64,000 nt of DNA. Source: Anaerolineae bacterium UTCFX1. GTDB lineage: Bacteria > Chloroflexota > Anaerolineae > Anaerolineales > Villigracilaceae. The notes beneath the pieces were generated by a model. It saw nothing but the letters and a program-made list of their open reading frames with translations, made no database searches and was not told the DNA's origin. The stretch spans positions 103,176 to 167,175 of the forward strand of contig MWTB01000002.1 of assembly GCA_002050275.1 (NCBI GenBank), given 5' to 3'. The translations under genes and the position numbers were made by a program. Below are positions 16,006 to 24,064 of the stretch, piece after piece; position 1 is the stretch's first letter; the number at the start of each line of letters is the position of its first letter.

Positions 16006-17115
16006 ATGGACGATAAAAAATTCTGGGTCGGCTTCAACTTGATCAAAGGCATCGGCGCGGTGCGGATGCAGGGACTGGTCGCGCACTTTGGCGACTTGGA
16101 GTCCGCGTGGAAGGCTACGCCGAGCGAATTGGCTGAAGCAGGCTTGGGGTTGAAAGTGATCGAGCGCGTTACGCAAGCGCGTAAGGGCATTGATCTCGAT
16201 AAAGTATGGGAGCATATCGAGAAACAGGGGATTAAGATTCTTATATGGCAAGATAAAGCGTATCCGCAACGGCTGAAAGAAATTGGCCAGCCTCCGCCGG
16301 TGTTGTATATCCGCGGCGAATATTTGCCGGACGATTTGTTTGCCGTTGCCATTGTCGGTACGCGACGGGCTACCCCGTACGGCAGGCAGATTACAGAAGA
16401 ATTATCAACTTTTCTCGCGGTGAACGGCATGACCGTCATCAGCGGACTCGCGCGCGGCGTGGACGCGGTCGCGCATCAATCCACGTTGAAGGCTGGCGGA
16501 CGCACGATTGCTGTGCTAGGTTCGGGCGTGGATAAAATCTATCCGCCTGAGCATCGCGCGCTGGCGGAGCAAATGATGGAGCGCGGCGCGATCATCAGCG
16601 ATTACGCTCCTGGCACGCCGCCCGACGCGTCGAATTTTCCGCCGCGCAATCGAATCATTTCGGGCTTGTCGTTGGCTGTCGTTGTTGTTGAAGCAGGCGA
16701 GACAAGCGGCGCGCTGATCACAGCCGAGTTCGCCGCCGAACAGGGACGCGAAGTCTTTGCAGTGCCTGGTAGTATACTTGCGCCGCAAAGCAAAGGCACG
16801 AATAGGTTGATTCAAAACGGCGCGCTTCCGCTGTTGAGCGTCAACGATTTGATGCAAGCGTTGGACATCACCCGCGTGGGCGAACGCAAAGCCGCGCGTA
16901 AGATCATGCCTTCTGATGCAATCGAAGCAAAACTGTTGACTGTGTTGACGAGCGAACCGATGCAAATAGATGAAATCCGCAATCAGGCAGAATTGCCCAT
17001 TGAGAAAGTGTCCGCGTCGCTGGCGCTGATGGAATTGAAAGGAATGGTGCGGCAAGTCGGCGGTATGAATTACGTCGCAGTGCGCGAAGCGCAATCGGAA
17101 TATAAGACAGGATGA
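16006..17115 (+). CDS. dprA: DNA processing protein DprA
   Basis: This protein of 369 residues protects incoming single-stranded DNA and loads RecA in transformation. An N-terminal helix-hairpin-helix region (LIKGIGAVRMQGL) is followed by the Rossmann-like core with VGTRRATPYGR, ISGLARGVDAVAHQ, TIAVLGSGVDKIYPPEH, ISDYAPG, FPPRNRIISGLS and VEAGETSGALITAEFA. The C-terminal winged-helix domain (about 300-365) resembles the DprA WH/DML1-like domain. ATG 16006 was chosen over GTG 15979 because the conserved fold begins at DDKKFW. The upstream 130 bp holds low-complexity dispersed-repeat sequence. Confidence 0.95.
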   Translation: MDDKKFWVGFNLIKGIGAVRMQGLVAHFGDLESAWKATPSELAEAGLGLKVIERVTQARKGIDLDKVWEHIEKQGIKILIWQDKAYPQRLKEIGQPPPVLYIRGEYLPDDLFAVAIVGTRRATPYGRQITEELSTFLAVNGMTVISGLARGVDAVAHQSTLKAGGRTIAVLGSGVDKIYPPEHRALAEQMMERGAIISDYAPGTPPDASNFPPRNRIISGLSLAVVVVEAGETSGALITAEFAAEQGREVFAVPGSILAPQSKGTNRLIQNGALPLLSVNDLMQALDITRVGERKAARKIMPSDAIEAKLLTVLTSEPMQIDEIRNQAELPIEKVSASLALMELKGMVRQVGGMNYVAVREAQSEYKTG

Positions 17116-17116
17116 T

Positions 17117-17184
17117 GTCGTTGCGACAAAGCAATCTATCTCTACGCGAGGAGATTGCTTCGCCGCTTCGCGGCTCGCAACGAC
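17117..17184. repeat. Dispersed palindromic repeat, copy 2
   Basis: GTCGTTGCGA (17117-17126) is inverted as TCGCAACGAC (17175-17184), with inner AAGCAATC and GATTGCTT. It fills the gap between dprA and manC and belongs to the family of 12501-12583. Confidence 0.85.
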
Positions 17185-17196
17185 GTACGGCAACTA

Positions 17197-18288
17197 ATGA
17201 ATTCACACACATACGCTGTCATCATGGCTGGAGGCGGAGGGACTCGCCTATGGCCTCTCTCGCGAAAAGAAACGCCGAAACAATTGTTGCCATTGCTTGG
17301 AAAAGAAACTCTTTTTCAAAGCGCGGTTGCGCGGCTGGAGGCGTTGTTTCCGCCTGAACGAATATTGATCGTCACCGTTGCCGAACAGGCGCGCGTGATG
17401 CAGGAACAAGTCCCTGCTATCCCGAAAGAAAATTATTTGATCGAGCCTGCGCCGCGCGGGACGGCGTCTGTGGTAGCATTGGCGGCGGCTGTTTTGCAAA
17501 GGCGCGATCCGCAAGCGATGATGGCGATCCAAACGGCGGATCATCATATCCGCAATGAAGATTTGTTTGGCTATCTTATTCGTTCGGCATTCAGCGTGGC
17601 GGAAAAAGATTATCTCGTCACGCTGGGAATTACGCCGACGTTTCCCTCTACAGGATACGGGTACATTCAACAAGGCGAGCTGCTGCCTGACGAATATCAA
17701 TATCCTGTCTACACGGTGAAGCGATTCAAAGAAAAGCCCGATGAAGCCACAGCGCAACAACTTCTTCAAAGCGGCGATCATTCATGGAACAGCGGAATGT
17801 TCGTGTGGAAGACAAGCGCGATCATGGCTGAGTTTGAAAGGCAAATGCCTGAACTCTTCAAAATTGTTAGCGAGATCGCATCTGCGTGGGATACTCCAAA
17901 ACGCGAGGCTGTGATACAAGAGCGTTGGTCGGGTCTGAAAAGCCAGACGATTGATTATGGAATCATGGAAGGCGCGGAGAAAGTAGCCGTCCTTCCCGCG
18001 GGCGGGCTGGGTTGGAGCGATGTGGGCGCGTGGGATTCGTTGTTCGAGGTGTTATTACCAGACGCGAATGGAAATGTGGCAGTAAACGCGGAGCATATCG
18101 AAATTGACTCGCATCATACGCTTGTGTACAGCGCAAACAGCGGACGCTTGATGGTGACCATTGGTATGGATAATGTGATTGTGGTAGATTCGGGTGACGT
18201 GTTGCTGGTTTGTAATGCAGATCAAGCCCAACGCGTGCGCGATGTTGTAGAAAAGTTGAAGAAAGAGAAACAGGAAAAATATTTGTAA
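17197..18288 (+). CDS. manC: Mannose-1-phosphate guanylyltransferase
   Basis: This 363-residue enzyme makes GDP-mannose from mannose-1-phosphate and GTP, a precursor for glycans. The nucleotidyltransferase signature is IMAGGGGTRLWPLSRKETPKQ (about 9-28). QTADHH, FKEKPDEATAQQ, SWNSGMFVWK and LGWSDVGAWDSL are conserved family motifs. The short form without the phosphomannose isomerase domain is used. ATG 17197 fits the family start; the longer frame runs through palindromic repeat copy 2. Confidence 0.93.
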   Translation: MNSHTYAVIMAGGGGTRLWPLSRKETPKQLLPLLGKETLFQSAVARLEALFPPERILIVTVAEQARVMQEQVPAIPKENYLIEPAPRGTASVVALAAAVLQRRDPQAMMAIQTADHHIRNEDLFGYLIRSAFSVAEKDYLVTLGITPTFPSTGYGYIQQGELLPDEYQYPVYTVKRFKEKPDEATAQQLLQSGDHSWNSGMFVWKTSAIMAEFERQMPELFKIVSEIASAWDTPKREAVIQERWSGLKSQTIDYGIMEGAEKVAVLPAGGLGWSDVGAWDSLFEVLLPDANGNVAVNAEHIEIDSHHTLVYSANSGRLMVTIGMDNVIVVDSGDVLLVCNADQAQRVRDVVEKLKKEKQEKYL

Positions 18289-18292
18289 CTTA

Positions 18293-18430
18293 TGTCGTTG
18301 CGAGGAGCGTTCTTGTTCTTTGCGACGAAGCAATCTCATGTCAGCAAGGAGGTTGCTTCGCCACTCGGTCTCAATACGCCCTTCGCAAAAACCGCTCAGG
18401 GCTACTCGACCAGCGTGGCTCGCAACGACA
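18293..18430. repeat. Dispersed palindromic repeat, copy 3, with nested second repeat
   Basis: TGTCGTTGCGAG (18293-18304) is inverted as CTCGCAACGACA (18419-18430). Inner GAAGCAATCTC and GGTTGCTTC match copies 1 and 2. About 55 bp (18361-18416) unlike the other copies interrupt the right arm. That insert resembles the repeat at 13289-13417 (gtctcaatacg, ctactcgacca). Confidence 0.75.
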
Positions 18431-18446
18431 TTGATAAAGGTAATTT

Positions 18447-20768
18447 ATGGAAGCCTATTGCATGAAATGCAAGACCAAACGTGAGATGAAAGACCCTGTC
18501 GCGAGTTTCAACGCGAAGGCGTCTCCTGTCACGATTGGGACTTGCTCCGTTTGTGGAACAAAACTATATCGCATGGGAAAGACCGACGCGCACGCGGGAC
18601 TCGTCCCGCCGCCGAAGCCTGCAAAAGTGGAAAAGGTTGAGAAGCGCGACGGTAAACTCGTGATCGTTGAATCGCCAGCGAAAGCAAAGACCGTTGGTCG
18701 TTTTCTCGGCAAGGGATACACAGTCCGCGCGTCGGTAGGACACGTGCGCGACCTGTTGAAGTCGCAACTTTCGGTGGACGTGGACAACGGCTTCACGCCG
18801 AAGTATCGCGTGCCGAACGAGAAAAAGGAAGTCGTCAAAGAACTCAAGAAGCTGGCGCAAAAAGCCGAAGAAATTTATCTCGCGACCGATCCCGACCGCG
18901 AAGGCGAATCCATTTCGTGGCATTTGCTCGAGTCGGCAGAGATCGAACCCGCGCGCACGAAGCGCGTGGTCTTTCATGAGATCACCGAGCCCGCCATCAA
19001 AGAAGCGTTCTCGCATCCGCGCGACATCAACATGGATTTAGTGAACGCCCAGCAAGCGCGCCGCGTGCTGGATCGTTTGGTCGGCTACAGCATCAGCCCG
19101 ATCCTTTGGGAGAAGGTGCGCGGTCGCCTGTCGGCGGGACGCGTTCAATCGGTGGCGCTCAGGCTGATCGTCGAGAGAGAACGTGAGATCGAAGCGTTCG
19201 TGCCGGTCGAGTATTGGTCCATCCATGGCGAGTTCCAGCCCGAGGGATTGAAATCCAATTTCCTTGCGAAGTTGGCGAAGATTGACGAGAACGATCCCGA
19301 ATTATCTAACGAGGAAACAGTCAAACCGATCCTTGTGGATATGGAAACCGCCGCGTACTCGGTGACGAAGGTCAAGCGCGGCGAACGCCGACGCAAGCCG
19401 TCCGCGCCGTTCACAACTTCGACGTTGCAACAAGAGGCTTCGCGCAAACTTGGCTTCACCACCAAGCGCACGATGGCGCTCGCGCAGGGATTATATGAAG
19501 GACAAGACGTGGGCAACGGCGGCACGACGGGTCTCATCACCTACATGCGAACCGACTCGACCAACGTTTCTGCGCTCGCGCAACAAGAAGCGCGACAGTA
19601 TGTAACTGGAAAATACGGCGCGGACTTTTTGCCCGCCGAACCTCCGCAATACACAAAACGCTCCGCCAACGCGCAAGAGGCGCATGAAGCGATTCGTCCC
19701 ACGTCGGTGATGCGTGAACCCGAGTCAGTAAAAGAATTTCTCGAGCCTGCCATGTTCAAGTTATATCGTTTGATCTGGCAGAGATTCGTCGCATCGCAAA
19801 TGGAAGCGGCAGTGTACGACACGTTGCAAGTGGAAGTCACTGGCAAAACAAACGCCCATGAATATTTACTTCGCGCCTCTGGCTCTGCCGTGAAGTTCGC
19901 GGGCTTCTTGGTCGTGTATGAAGAAGCCAAGAATGAAGATAAAAAATCGGATGAGGACGAGGAAGAGAACGTCAAAATCCCCGCAGGTATCGCCGAGGGA
20001 CAAAAGCAGGAATTGATCCGCCTCATCCCCGAACAGCATTTTACGCAACCGCCGCCGCGCTATTCGGAAGCGTCGCTTGTGCAAGCGCTCGAAGAGGACG
20101 GCATCGGTCGCCCGTCCACGTACGCGCCGACGATCTCGACCATTCAAGCGCGCGGATACGTCCTGCGCGAAGAAAAACGACTCGTGCCAACGGAGATCGG
20201 CATTCAAGTCAACGATTTGATGGTGCAATACTTCCCCGACATTGTTGACCTGAAATTCACCGCGCGGATGGAAGAAGACCTCGACATGATCTCGAACGGT
20301 CAAGCCGAGTGGACGGAAGTGATGCACGGGTTTTATCATCCCTTTGCGGAAGATCTGAAAAAAGCGCAGGCAGAGATGCCTGTCACGAAGAGCGAGCCTG
20401 AAAAGATCGGGCGCATTTGTCCCACCGATGGCGGCGAACTCGTCATCCGTTATGGTCGCTTTGGCAAATTCATTTCATGCGCGAACTTCCCCAATTGCCG
20501 TTACACCGAACCATGGCTTGTAAAGATCGGCGTGCAATGTCCGAAAGACGGCGGCGACATCGTCGAAAAGAAAACGCGCAAAGGACGCACGTTCTACGGT
20601 TGCGCCAATTACCCGAATTGCGATTTCACATCGTGGAAGCGCCCGCTCAAACAGCCCTGCCCGAAATGCAACGGCTTGCTTGTCTACGCCAACAAACGCG
20701 AAGCGCAATGCACAAATTGTCAGGAAACTTTCCTGCTCGAAACGATCATTCCTGAGACTGTTGAATAA
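18447..20768 (+). CDS. topA: DNA topoisomerase I with N-terminal DUF5679-like zinc domain
   Basis: This type IA topoisomerase of 773 residues relaxes negative supercoils. The N terminus (about 1-50) is a zinc domain: CMKCKTKREM and CSVCGTKLYRMG, as in DUF5679. The TOPRIM domain follows (VIVESPAKAKTVGRFLG, ATDPDREGE), then the catalytic domain with the active Tyr in GLITYMRTDSTN (about residue 367), AQEAHEAIRPT, and GRPSTYAPTI. Three C-terminal zinc ribbons are visible (CPTDGG..CANFPNC, CPKDGG..CANYPNC, CPKCNG..CTNC). The ATG is preceded by AAAGG at 18436-18440. Confidence 0.96.
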   Translation: MEAYCMKCKTKREMKDPVASFNAKASPVTIGTCSVCGTKLYRMGKTDAHAGLVPPPKPAKVEKVEKRDGKLVIVESPAKAKTVGRFLGKGYTVRASVGHVRDLLKSQLSVDVDNGFTPKYRVPNEKKEVVKELKKLAQKAEEIYLATDPDREGESISWHLLESAEIEPARTKRVVFHEITEPAIKEAFSHPRDINMDLVNAQQARRVLDRLVGYSISPILWEKVRGRLSAGRVQSVALRLIVEREREIEAFVPVEYWSIHGEFQPEGLKSNFLAKLAKIDENDPELSNEETVKPILVDMETAAYSVTKVKRGERRRKPSAPFTTSTLQQEASRKLGFTTKRTMALAQGLYEGQDVGNGGTTGLITYMRTDSTNVSALAQQEARQYVTGKYGADFLPAEPPQYTKRSANAQEAHEAIRPTSVMREPESVKEFLEPAMFKLYRLIWQRFVASQMEAAVYDTLQVEVTGKTNAHEYLLRASGSAVKFAGFLVVYEEAKNEDKKSDEDEEENVKIPAGIAEGQKQELIRLIPEQHFTQPPPRYSEASLVQALEEDGIGRPSTYAPTISTIQARGYVLREEKRLVPTEIGIQVNDLMVQYFPDIVDLKFTARMEEDLDMISNGQAEWTEVMHGFYHPFAEDLKKAQAEMPVTKSEPEKIGRICPTDGGELVIRYGRFGKFISCANFPNCRYTEPWLVKIGVQCPKDGGDIVEKKTRKGRTFYGCANYPNCDFTSWKRPLKQPCPKCNGLLVYANKREAQCTNCQETFLLETIIPETVE

Positions 20769-20780
20769 ATAACTTTAAAA

Positions 20781-20833
20781 CGTCCCGTAGGTTTCTGACA
20801 CAGTTTTACGAACTGTACGCAACCTGCGGGACG
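20781..20833. repeat. Nested inverted repeat after topA
   Basis: CGTCCCGTAGGTT (20781-20793) pairs with AACCTGCGGGACG (20821-20833), 12 of 13 bases. Inside it ACAGTT (20800-20805) pairs with AACTGT (20811-20816). There is no T-run. It is a palindromic repeat that could also act as a terminator between topA and the next operon. Confidence 0.65.
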
Positions 20834-20852
20834 ATACGATAAAGGAGTCACC

Positions 20853-21032
20853 ATGCACTTTGCGCCTCTTCCATATCTCGACCCTGGTTCTGGCAGTTTT
20901 TTGATCCAGCTCGCCATCGCTGCGCTGCTTGGCTTGGGAATTGCATTCCGCGCCTCGTGGAGCAAGATCAAGGGATGGTTCGGAGTCAAACCGAAGCCGA
21001 CCGAAGACGATGACGAATCAGAAAACGAATAG
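20853..21032 (+). CDS. Small DPGSGS membrane protein
   Basis: This protein of 59 residues starts MHFAPLPYLDPGSGSFLIQ and continues into one membrane helix (about 16-34), a short basic segment (WSKIKGWFG) and an acidic tail (TEDDDESENE). The LDPGSGS motif followed by one helix is a recurring small-protein pattern often next to methyltransferase or phosphodiesterase genes. AAAGGAG at 20841-20847 gives strong translation. Its last 23 nt overlap the next gene, which starts at 21010 in another frame. Function unknown. Confidence 0.8.
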   Translation: MHFAPLPYLDPGSGSFLIQLAIAALLGLGIAFRASWSKIKGWFGVKPKPTEDDDESENE

Positions 21033-22422
21033 CGGAGGACTACCCGCTTCTTTTCGGGACCCCAGCGGGTTTCTGTTTTCTCGAGGCGGAGTCTTGTACC
21101 GACAGGTCAACCGCGCGTATGAGGCTGATTACACGCGTTTGATGGAGTCGGGGTTGTACGAGAGGCTGGTGAAGGCTGGCTTTTTGATTCCGCATGTCGA
21201 AGCGAGTCAGGTTGAGGCTGAGAGCGCTCGCGTTGAGCTTAGTCGAAACGACGCGGCTTTTAAAATCATCCAGCCTGAGCGAGCGCCGTTCATCTCGTAT
21301 CCGTATGAGTGGTCGTTCGGGCAGTTGAAAGCCGCCGCGCTCGCCACGTTGACCATCCAAAAGCGCGCGCTGAAAGCGGACATGACGTTGAAGGACGCGA
21401 GCGCATACAACATGCAATTCGTGCGCGGCAAAGCGACATTGATTGACACGTTGTCGTTCGAGAAGTACGAAGAGGGACAGCCGTGGGTCGCATATAAACA
21501 ATTCTGCCAACATTTTGTCGCGCCGCTGGCGTTGATGGCGTTGCGCGACGTGCGATTGAGTCAACTCTTGCGCGTGTATATAGATGGCGTGCCACTCGAT
21601 CTTGCGAGCGAATTGCTCCCGACGAAGACGCGATTCAATTTTGGACTGCTCACACACATTCACATTCATGCGGGCGCACAGAGGAAATATGCTGGCGAAG
21701 AAGTCAAATCGCGCGGCGGCTCAATGAGCCGACAGGCAATGACGGGCTTGATCGAGAGTCTCGAAGCGACGATCCAAAAATTGGATTGGACTCCGCGCGG
21801 CACGGAATGGGGGAATTATTACGACATCACCAATTATTCCGATGCGGCATTTGAACACAAGAAGCAACTCGTGAGTGAATGGTCGGCGCGACTCAAGCCC
21901 GCGCTCACATGGGACTTGGGTGCGAACAACGGCGCATTCAGCCGCGTGGCTGGTGCGAACAGCGCGTTCGTCGTTTCGTTCGATATTGATCCCGCCGCTG
22001 TCGAACAGAATTATCGGCAGATGAAGAACGATAAAACAGAAAATCTCTTGCCGTTGTTGTTAGACTTGACGAATCCAAGCCCTGCCATCGGCTGGGCGAA
22101 CCGCGAGCGCGATTCGTTTGGCGGACGAGGTCCCGCCGATCTCGCGCTGGCGTTGGCGGTCATCCATCATCTGGCGATTTCAAACAATGTGCCGCTTCCG
22201 CAACTTGCGGACTTCTTTGCAGAGACAACAAAATGGCTGGTGATCGAGTTCGTCCCCAAGCAAGATAGCCAAGCGCAGAAACTGCTTGCGTCGCGGAAAG
22301 ATATTTTTTCATCATACACGCGCGAGGGGTTTGAAGCGGCGTTCAAGGAACGGTTTACGATCCATGAGACAGTTGAGATCCGCGAATCGGAGCGGGCGTT
22401 ATATCTAATGGAAAGAAAATAG
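21010..22422 (+). CDS. SAM-dependent methyltransferase, class I-like
   Basis: This protein of 470 residues has an N-terminal region of about 290 residues and a C-terminal Rossmann methyltransferase domain. Motif I is LTWDLGANNGAFSRVA (about 299-314), followed by the acidic strand end VVSFDID (about 321-327) and ALALAVIHHLAI (about 377-388) as motif IV/post-I region. The N-terminal part (YDASAYN-like: LKDASAYNMQFV) matches a family of large SAM methyltransferases found beside small DPGSGS proteins. The substrate is unknown. ATG 21010 overlaps the upstream gene by 23 nt, suggesting coupling. Confidence 0.8.
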   Translation: MTNQKTNSGGLPASFRDPSGFLFSRGGVLYRQVNRAYEADYTRLMESGLYERLVKAGFLIPHVEASQVEAESARVELSRNDAAFKIIQPERAPFISYPYEWSFGQLKAAALATLTIQKRALKADMTLKDASAYNMQFVRGKATLIDTLSFEKYEEGQPWVAYKQFCQHFVAPLALMALRDVRLSQLLRVYIDGVPLDLASELLPTKTRFNFGLLTHIHIHAGAQRKYAGEEVKSRGGSMSRQAMTGLIESLEATIQKLDWTPRGTEWGNYYDITNYSDAAFEHKKQLVSEWSARLKPALTWDLGANNGAFSRVAGANSAFVVSFDIDPAAVEQNYRQMKNDKTENLLPLLLDLTNPSPAIGWANRERDSFGGRGPADLALALAVIHHLAISNNVPLPQLADFFAETTKWLVIEFVPKQDSQAQKLLASRKDIFSSYTREGFEAAFKERFTIHETVEIRESERALYLMERK

Positions 22423-22540
22423 CAGGGTTTTGACATGCGCATTGCGGGGAGAGAGAAGGATATGCAGTTGTCAATTTAACATTGTGCCAAACGAGGGATG
22501 GTATATAATAAGCAAAACCTTTGAGCAAAAGGAAGCGATT

Positions 22541-23548
22541 ATGGAAGCGATATTGGCAATCGTCAAGAATAACCTTAAGAAACCGGTCGTTGCAATTGTC
22601 TTGGGAGCCGCGCTGGGTTTGATCCTTGGCTTGGTCTTAGGCTGGCTCGTGTGGCCCGTCGAATATACGGATGGAACGCCGGAAATTCTGCGCGCGGATT
22701 TACAAAGGGATTATTTGCGAATGACCATCGATTCGTATAACCGCACCGGCGATGTGGACGCGGCTATGAAGCGCTGGGATAATTTAGGCGCCGCGGCGGG
22801 CTCGACCTTCGTCGGCTTGCAGAACGACCTGGGCTATTTGGACGCTGCGAAAGTTCGAGAGTTCGGTCAGTTAGTTCAGTCGGTAAAAGGGACTCCTATT
22901 CAGACAGTCGCTCCTGAGCCTAGCGCGCTGAGCGGATTTAGCAGCCTCATTTTCTATGCTGCCATTGCCGTCGTCGCGCTTTTAATTGGGGCGGGCGCGC
23001 TGTTCGTATTGCGCCTTTTCCGCCGCGGCAGTGGGACGGTTACGCCGGTGATGCAGGCGACTGAGATCAGCCGTAATATCGAAAGAACCGACTATCAGAA
23101 GCACGGACTTGCGCCTCCCATCACGCAAACGATGACAACGTATGTGTACGGTTACGACCTTTACGATGAATCGTTCAGCATTGATACGCAAGGCGGAAAA
23201 TACCTTGGCGAGTATGGCGTGGGAATCTGCGAGAAAATTGGCGTTGGCGAACCTAAGAAGGTAGCTGCGCTTGAAGTCTGGCTGTTTGAAGAGAACGATA
23301 TTAAAACCGCTACGAAAGTTCTAATGTCTGAACACGCGTATAACGATCCGACGATTCGCGCGAAGCTTGAACCAAAAGGCGAATTAATTCCGCTTAAGCC
23401 TGGCGGAGAAATCTTGCTTGAGACCGCCAACCTCCAGCTGCTCGCCACTGTGGTGGATTTGGAGTACGGCATGGGTTCTTTGCCTGCCAATAGCTACTTT
23501 CAGCGCGTTACGCTGGAATTTGCGATCTGGCCCCGCGCAACCCATTAA
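22541..23548 (+). CDS. Conserved membrane protein of unknown function
   Basis: This protein of 335 residues has one helix near the N terminus (about 14-38, VVAIVLGAALGLILGLVLGW), an extracellular or periplasmic segment (about 40-125), a second helix (about 135-160, LIFYAAIAVVALLIGAGALFVL) and a cytoplasmic C-terminal domain of about 150 residues rich in beta structure. A TATAAT at about 22504-22509 and AAAAGGAAG at 22527-22535 support ATG 22541. A strong terminator follows. I do not recognise the C-terminal domain. Confidence 0.7.
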   Translation: MEAILAIVKNNLKKPVVAIVLGAALGLILGLVLGWLVWPVEYTDGTPEILRADLQRDYLRMTIDSYNRTGDVDAAMKRWDNLGAAAGSTFVGLQNDLGYLDAAKVREFGQLVQSVKGTPIQTVAPEPSALSGFSSLIFYAAIAVVALLIGAGALFVLRLFRRGSGTVTPVMQATEISRNIERTDYQKHGLAPPITQTMTTYVYGYDLYDESFSIDTQGGKYLGEYGVGICEKIGVGEPKKVAALEVWLFEENDIKTATKVLMSEHAYNDPTIRAKLEPKGELIPLKPGGEILLETANLQLLATVVDLEYGMGSLPANSYFQRVTLEFAIWPRATH

Positions 23549-23558
23549 TTTCTTGGAT

Positions 23559-23590
23559 AAAAGAGACCAGCGCGAGGCTGGTCTCTTTTG
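23559..23590. terminator. Bidirectional intrinsic terminator
   Basis: AAAAGAGACCAGC (23559-23571) pairs exactly with GCTGGTCTCTTTT (23577-23589). The A-run and T-run on both sides let it serve the membrane protein gene on plus and greA on minus. Confidence 0.9.
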
Positions 23591-24052
23591 TTATTCGATC
23601 TTTAAGATCTTGTATTTAACGCTGCCCCCGGGCGTTTGGGCTTCGATCGTGTCGCCCGCTCTGTGATTCATCAACGCATTACCGATAGGCGATTCGTTGG
23701 AGATCTTCCCGTTGCGTGGGTCGGCTTCTTTTGCGCCAACCATGTAGAAAATTTCAGGATCGAATCCTTCCTCTTGCACAGTAATGCGCGCCCCGACCGT
23801 TACCGTATCGCTCTGCTGTTTTTCAACAACAGTCGCCAAGCGTAAGGTCGCTTCGATTTCCTGAATGCGCCCCTCTAGAAAAGCTTGATCTTCTTTTGCC
23901 TTATGGTAATCGGCGTTTTCGGAAAGATCGCCCATCTGAATAGCGGAGCGTAGTCGCTGAGCGAGTTCTTCGCGTCGAGCGCCGGTCAGTTCGGCTAACT
24001 CTTCCCGTAACTTTGCTTCGCCTTCGGGTGTAAGATACATTTGTTGAGACAT
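23591..24052 (-). CDS. greA: Transcription elongation factor GreA
   Basis: This 153-residue factor stimulates RNA polymerase to cleave backtracked RNA. The N-terminal coiled coil has the tip motif GDLSENADYHKAKEDQ (about 41-56; the acidic D and E act in the polymerase channel). The C-terminal FKBP-like domain has the NGKISNESPIGNALMNHRAGD pattern. AGGTGA lies upstream of the ATG. It is followed on the same strand by the terminator at 23559-23590 and preceded by the dNTPase gene 12 nt away, so the two form an operon. Confidence 0.95.
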   Translation of the reverse strand: MSQQMYLTPEGEAKLREELAELTGARREELAQRLRSAIQMGDLSENADYHKAKEDQAFLEGRIQEIEATLRLATVVEKQQSDTVTVGARITVQEEGFDPEIFYMVGAKEADPRNGKISNESPIGNALMNHRAGDTIEAQTPGGSVKYKILKIE

Positions 24053-24064
24053 TAATCACCTATT

